A stretch of 31,234 nt of DNA from an uncultured Ruminococcus sp. (GTDB taxonomy: Bacteria; Bacillota; Clostridia; Oscillospirales; Ruminococcaceae): contig UQQA01000011.1 in NCBI GenBank assembly GCA_900543105.1, forward strand, positions 1 to 31,234, written 5' to 3'. Shown here one piece after another: positions 30,787 to 31,234 of the stretch (its first letter is position 1; each line of letters begins with the position of its first letter). The position numbers and the translations under genes were made by a program. Under the pieces are notes generated by a model. It was not told where the DNA came from. It did no database searches and was given only the letters and a program-made list of their open reading frames with translations.

Positions 30787-31234
30787 TACTTGCCTCTTTC
30801 TGCCATAAGGAGTGCGATCTCCTGCTCGTTGATGCCGACCATTGCTTCGCCGAGGTCTTCGGAAAGCTCTGCAAGAAGCTTTGCATCGTTGAAGTTCGTA
30901 ACTGCCTTAACTATCGAAGCTGCGCGCTTTTCGGGATTGCCCGACTTGAAGATGCCCGAGCCTACGAAAACGCCCTCTGCACCGAGCTGCATCATAAGTG
31001 CTGCATCGGCAGGAGTTGCAACGCCGCCTGCGGCAAAGTTTACAACGGGGAGCTTTCCGTTTTCGGCAACATATTCAACAAGGTCAAAGGGTACACGAAG
31101 TTCCTTTGCAGCCTCGAAAAGCTCGTCCTTTGACATTGAAGTGAGCTTGCGGATTTCGCTCTGCATCATTCTCATGTGACGAACAGCCTGAACAACGTCG
31201 CCCGTGCCCGGTTCGCCCTTGGTTCTTATCATAG
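30786..31234 (-). CDS. pdxS: Pyridoxal 5'-phosphate synthase subunit PdxS, C-terminal part
   Basis: The C-terminal half (at least 148 residues) of the PLP synthase lyase subunit, which builds PLP from ribose 5-phosphate, glyceraldehyde 3-phosphate and ammonia. Family marks are EPGTGDVVQAVRHMRMM, VVNFAAGGVATPADAALMMQLG and GVFVGSGIFKSGNPEKRAASIV, forming part of the TIM barrel phosphate site. The gene runs off the right edge, so the N-terminal part and start are not seen. It overlaps pdxT by one base. Confidence 0.97.
   Translation of the reverse strand, partial: MIRTKGEPGTGDVVQAVRHMRMMQSEIRKLTSMSKDELFEAAKELRVPFDLVEYVAENGKLPVVNFAAGGVATPADAALMMQLGAEGVFVGSGIFKSGNPEKRAASIVKAVTNFNDAKLLAELSEDLGEAMVGINEQEIALLMAERGK

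Overview
The window looks like chromosome of a Gram-positive, low-to-mid GC member of the Clostridia, most likely a Ruminococcus-like Oscillospiraceae bacterium. The reasons are the SRP RNA-dnaX-ybaB-recR and dgt-dnaG-rpoD gene orders, clean -35/-10 promoters with 17-bp spacers and AGGAGG-type ribosome sites, several TTG/GTG starts, a YesM/YesN-type two-component pair and a NifU-like/GGGtGRT gene pair. The genus is an inference from gene content.

Region 1 (1-4.3 kb, accessory). A MefA-like MFS efflux pump (minus strand) follows a 12-codon leader peptide and three overlapping inverted repeats that look like a translational attenuator. Upstream in the same unit is a broken trans-aconitate methyltransferase (tam) gene, which carries a small TA-flanked palindromic element and also lacks its SAM-binding core. 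Divergently, an XRE-AbrB hybrid regulator is overlapped by a two-gene ABC exporter. Region 2 (4.3-5.35 kb) holds rpmE (L31) and a YigZ/IMPACT protein.

Region 3 (5.34-13.16 kb). The minus-strand housekeeping block cardiolipin synthase, Rrf2 regulator, rpoD, dnaG and dgt is bracketed by two mosaic non-coding repeat blocks in inverted orientation (5.34-6.04 and 12.36-12.97 kb). The blocks contain 116-bp tandem units, long palindromes and MITE-like elements. Region 4 (13.1-16.0 kb, minus) has an orphan lipoprotein sugar-binding protein, ychF and a small membrane protein.

Region 5 (16.1-18.8 kb, minus) is a reduced McrBC-like pair. McrB is only an AAA+ motor with no DNA-recognition domain, and McrC has no clear PD-(D/E)xK motif. 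MITE-like elements lie on both sides. Region 6 (18.9-23.2 kb, plus) has SRP RNA, a membrane TPR protein, dnaX, ybaB, recR and two tRNA-Gln genes. Region 7 (23.3-28.2 kb) has a DUF2461 protein, deoC, and a YesM-like histidine kinase and YesN-like AraC response regulator. Region 8 (28.25-30.1 kb) is a strongly expressed-looking NifU-like + GGGtGRT operon. Region 9 (30.2-31.2 kb, minus) has pdxT and the end of pdxS.

The most interesting material is largely non-coding. There is a family of five TACT...AGTA palindromic elements with TA duplications, two of them with reconstructable empty sites. The efflux pump has an apparent attenuator, the XRE promoter has helically phased repeats, and the McrBC pair is reduced.
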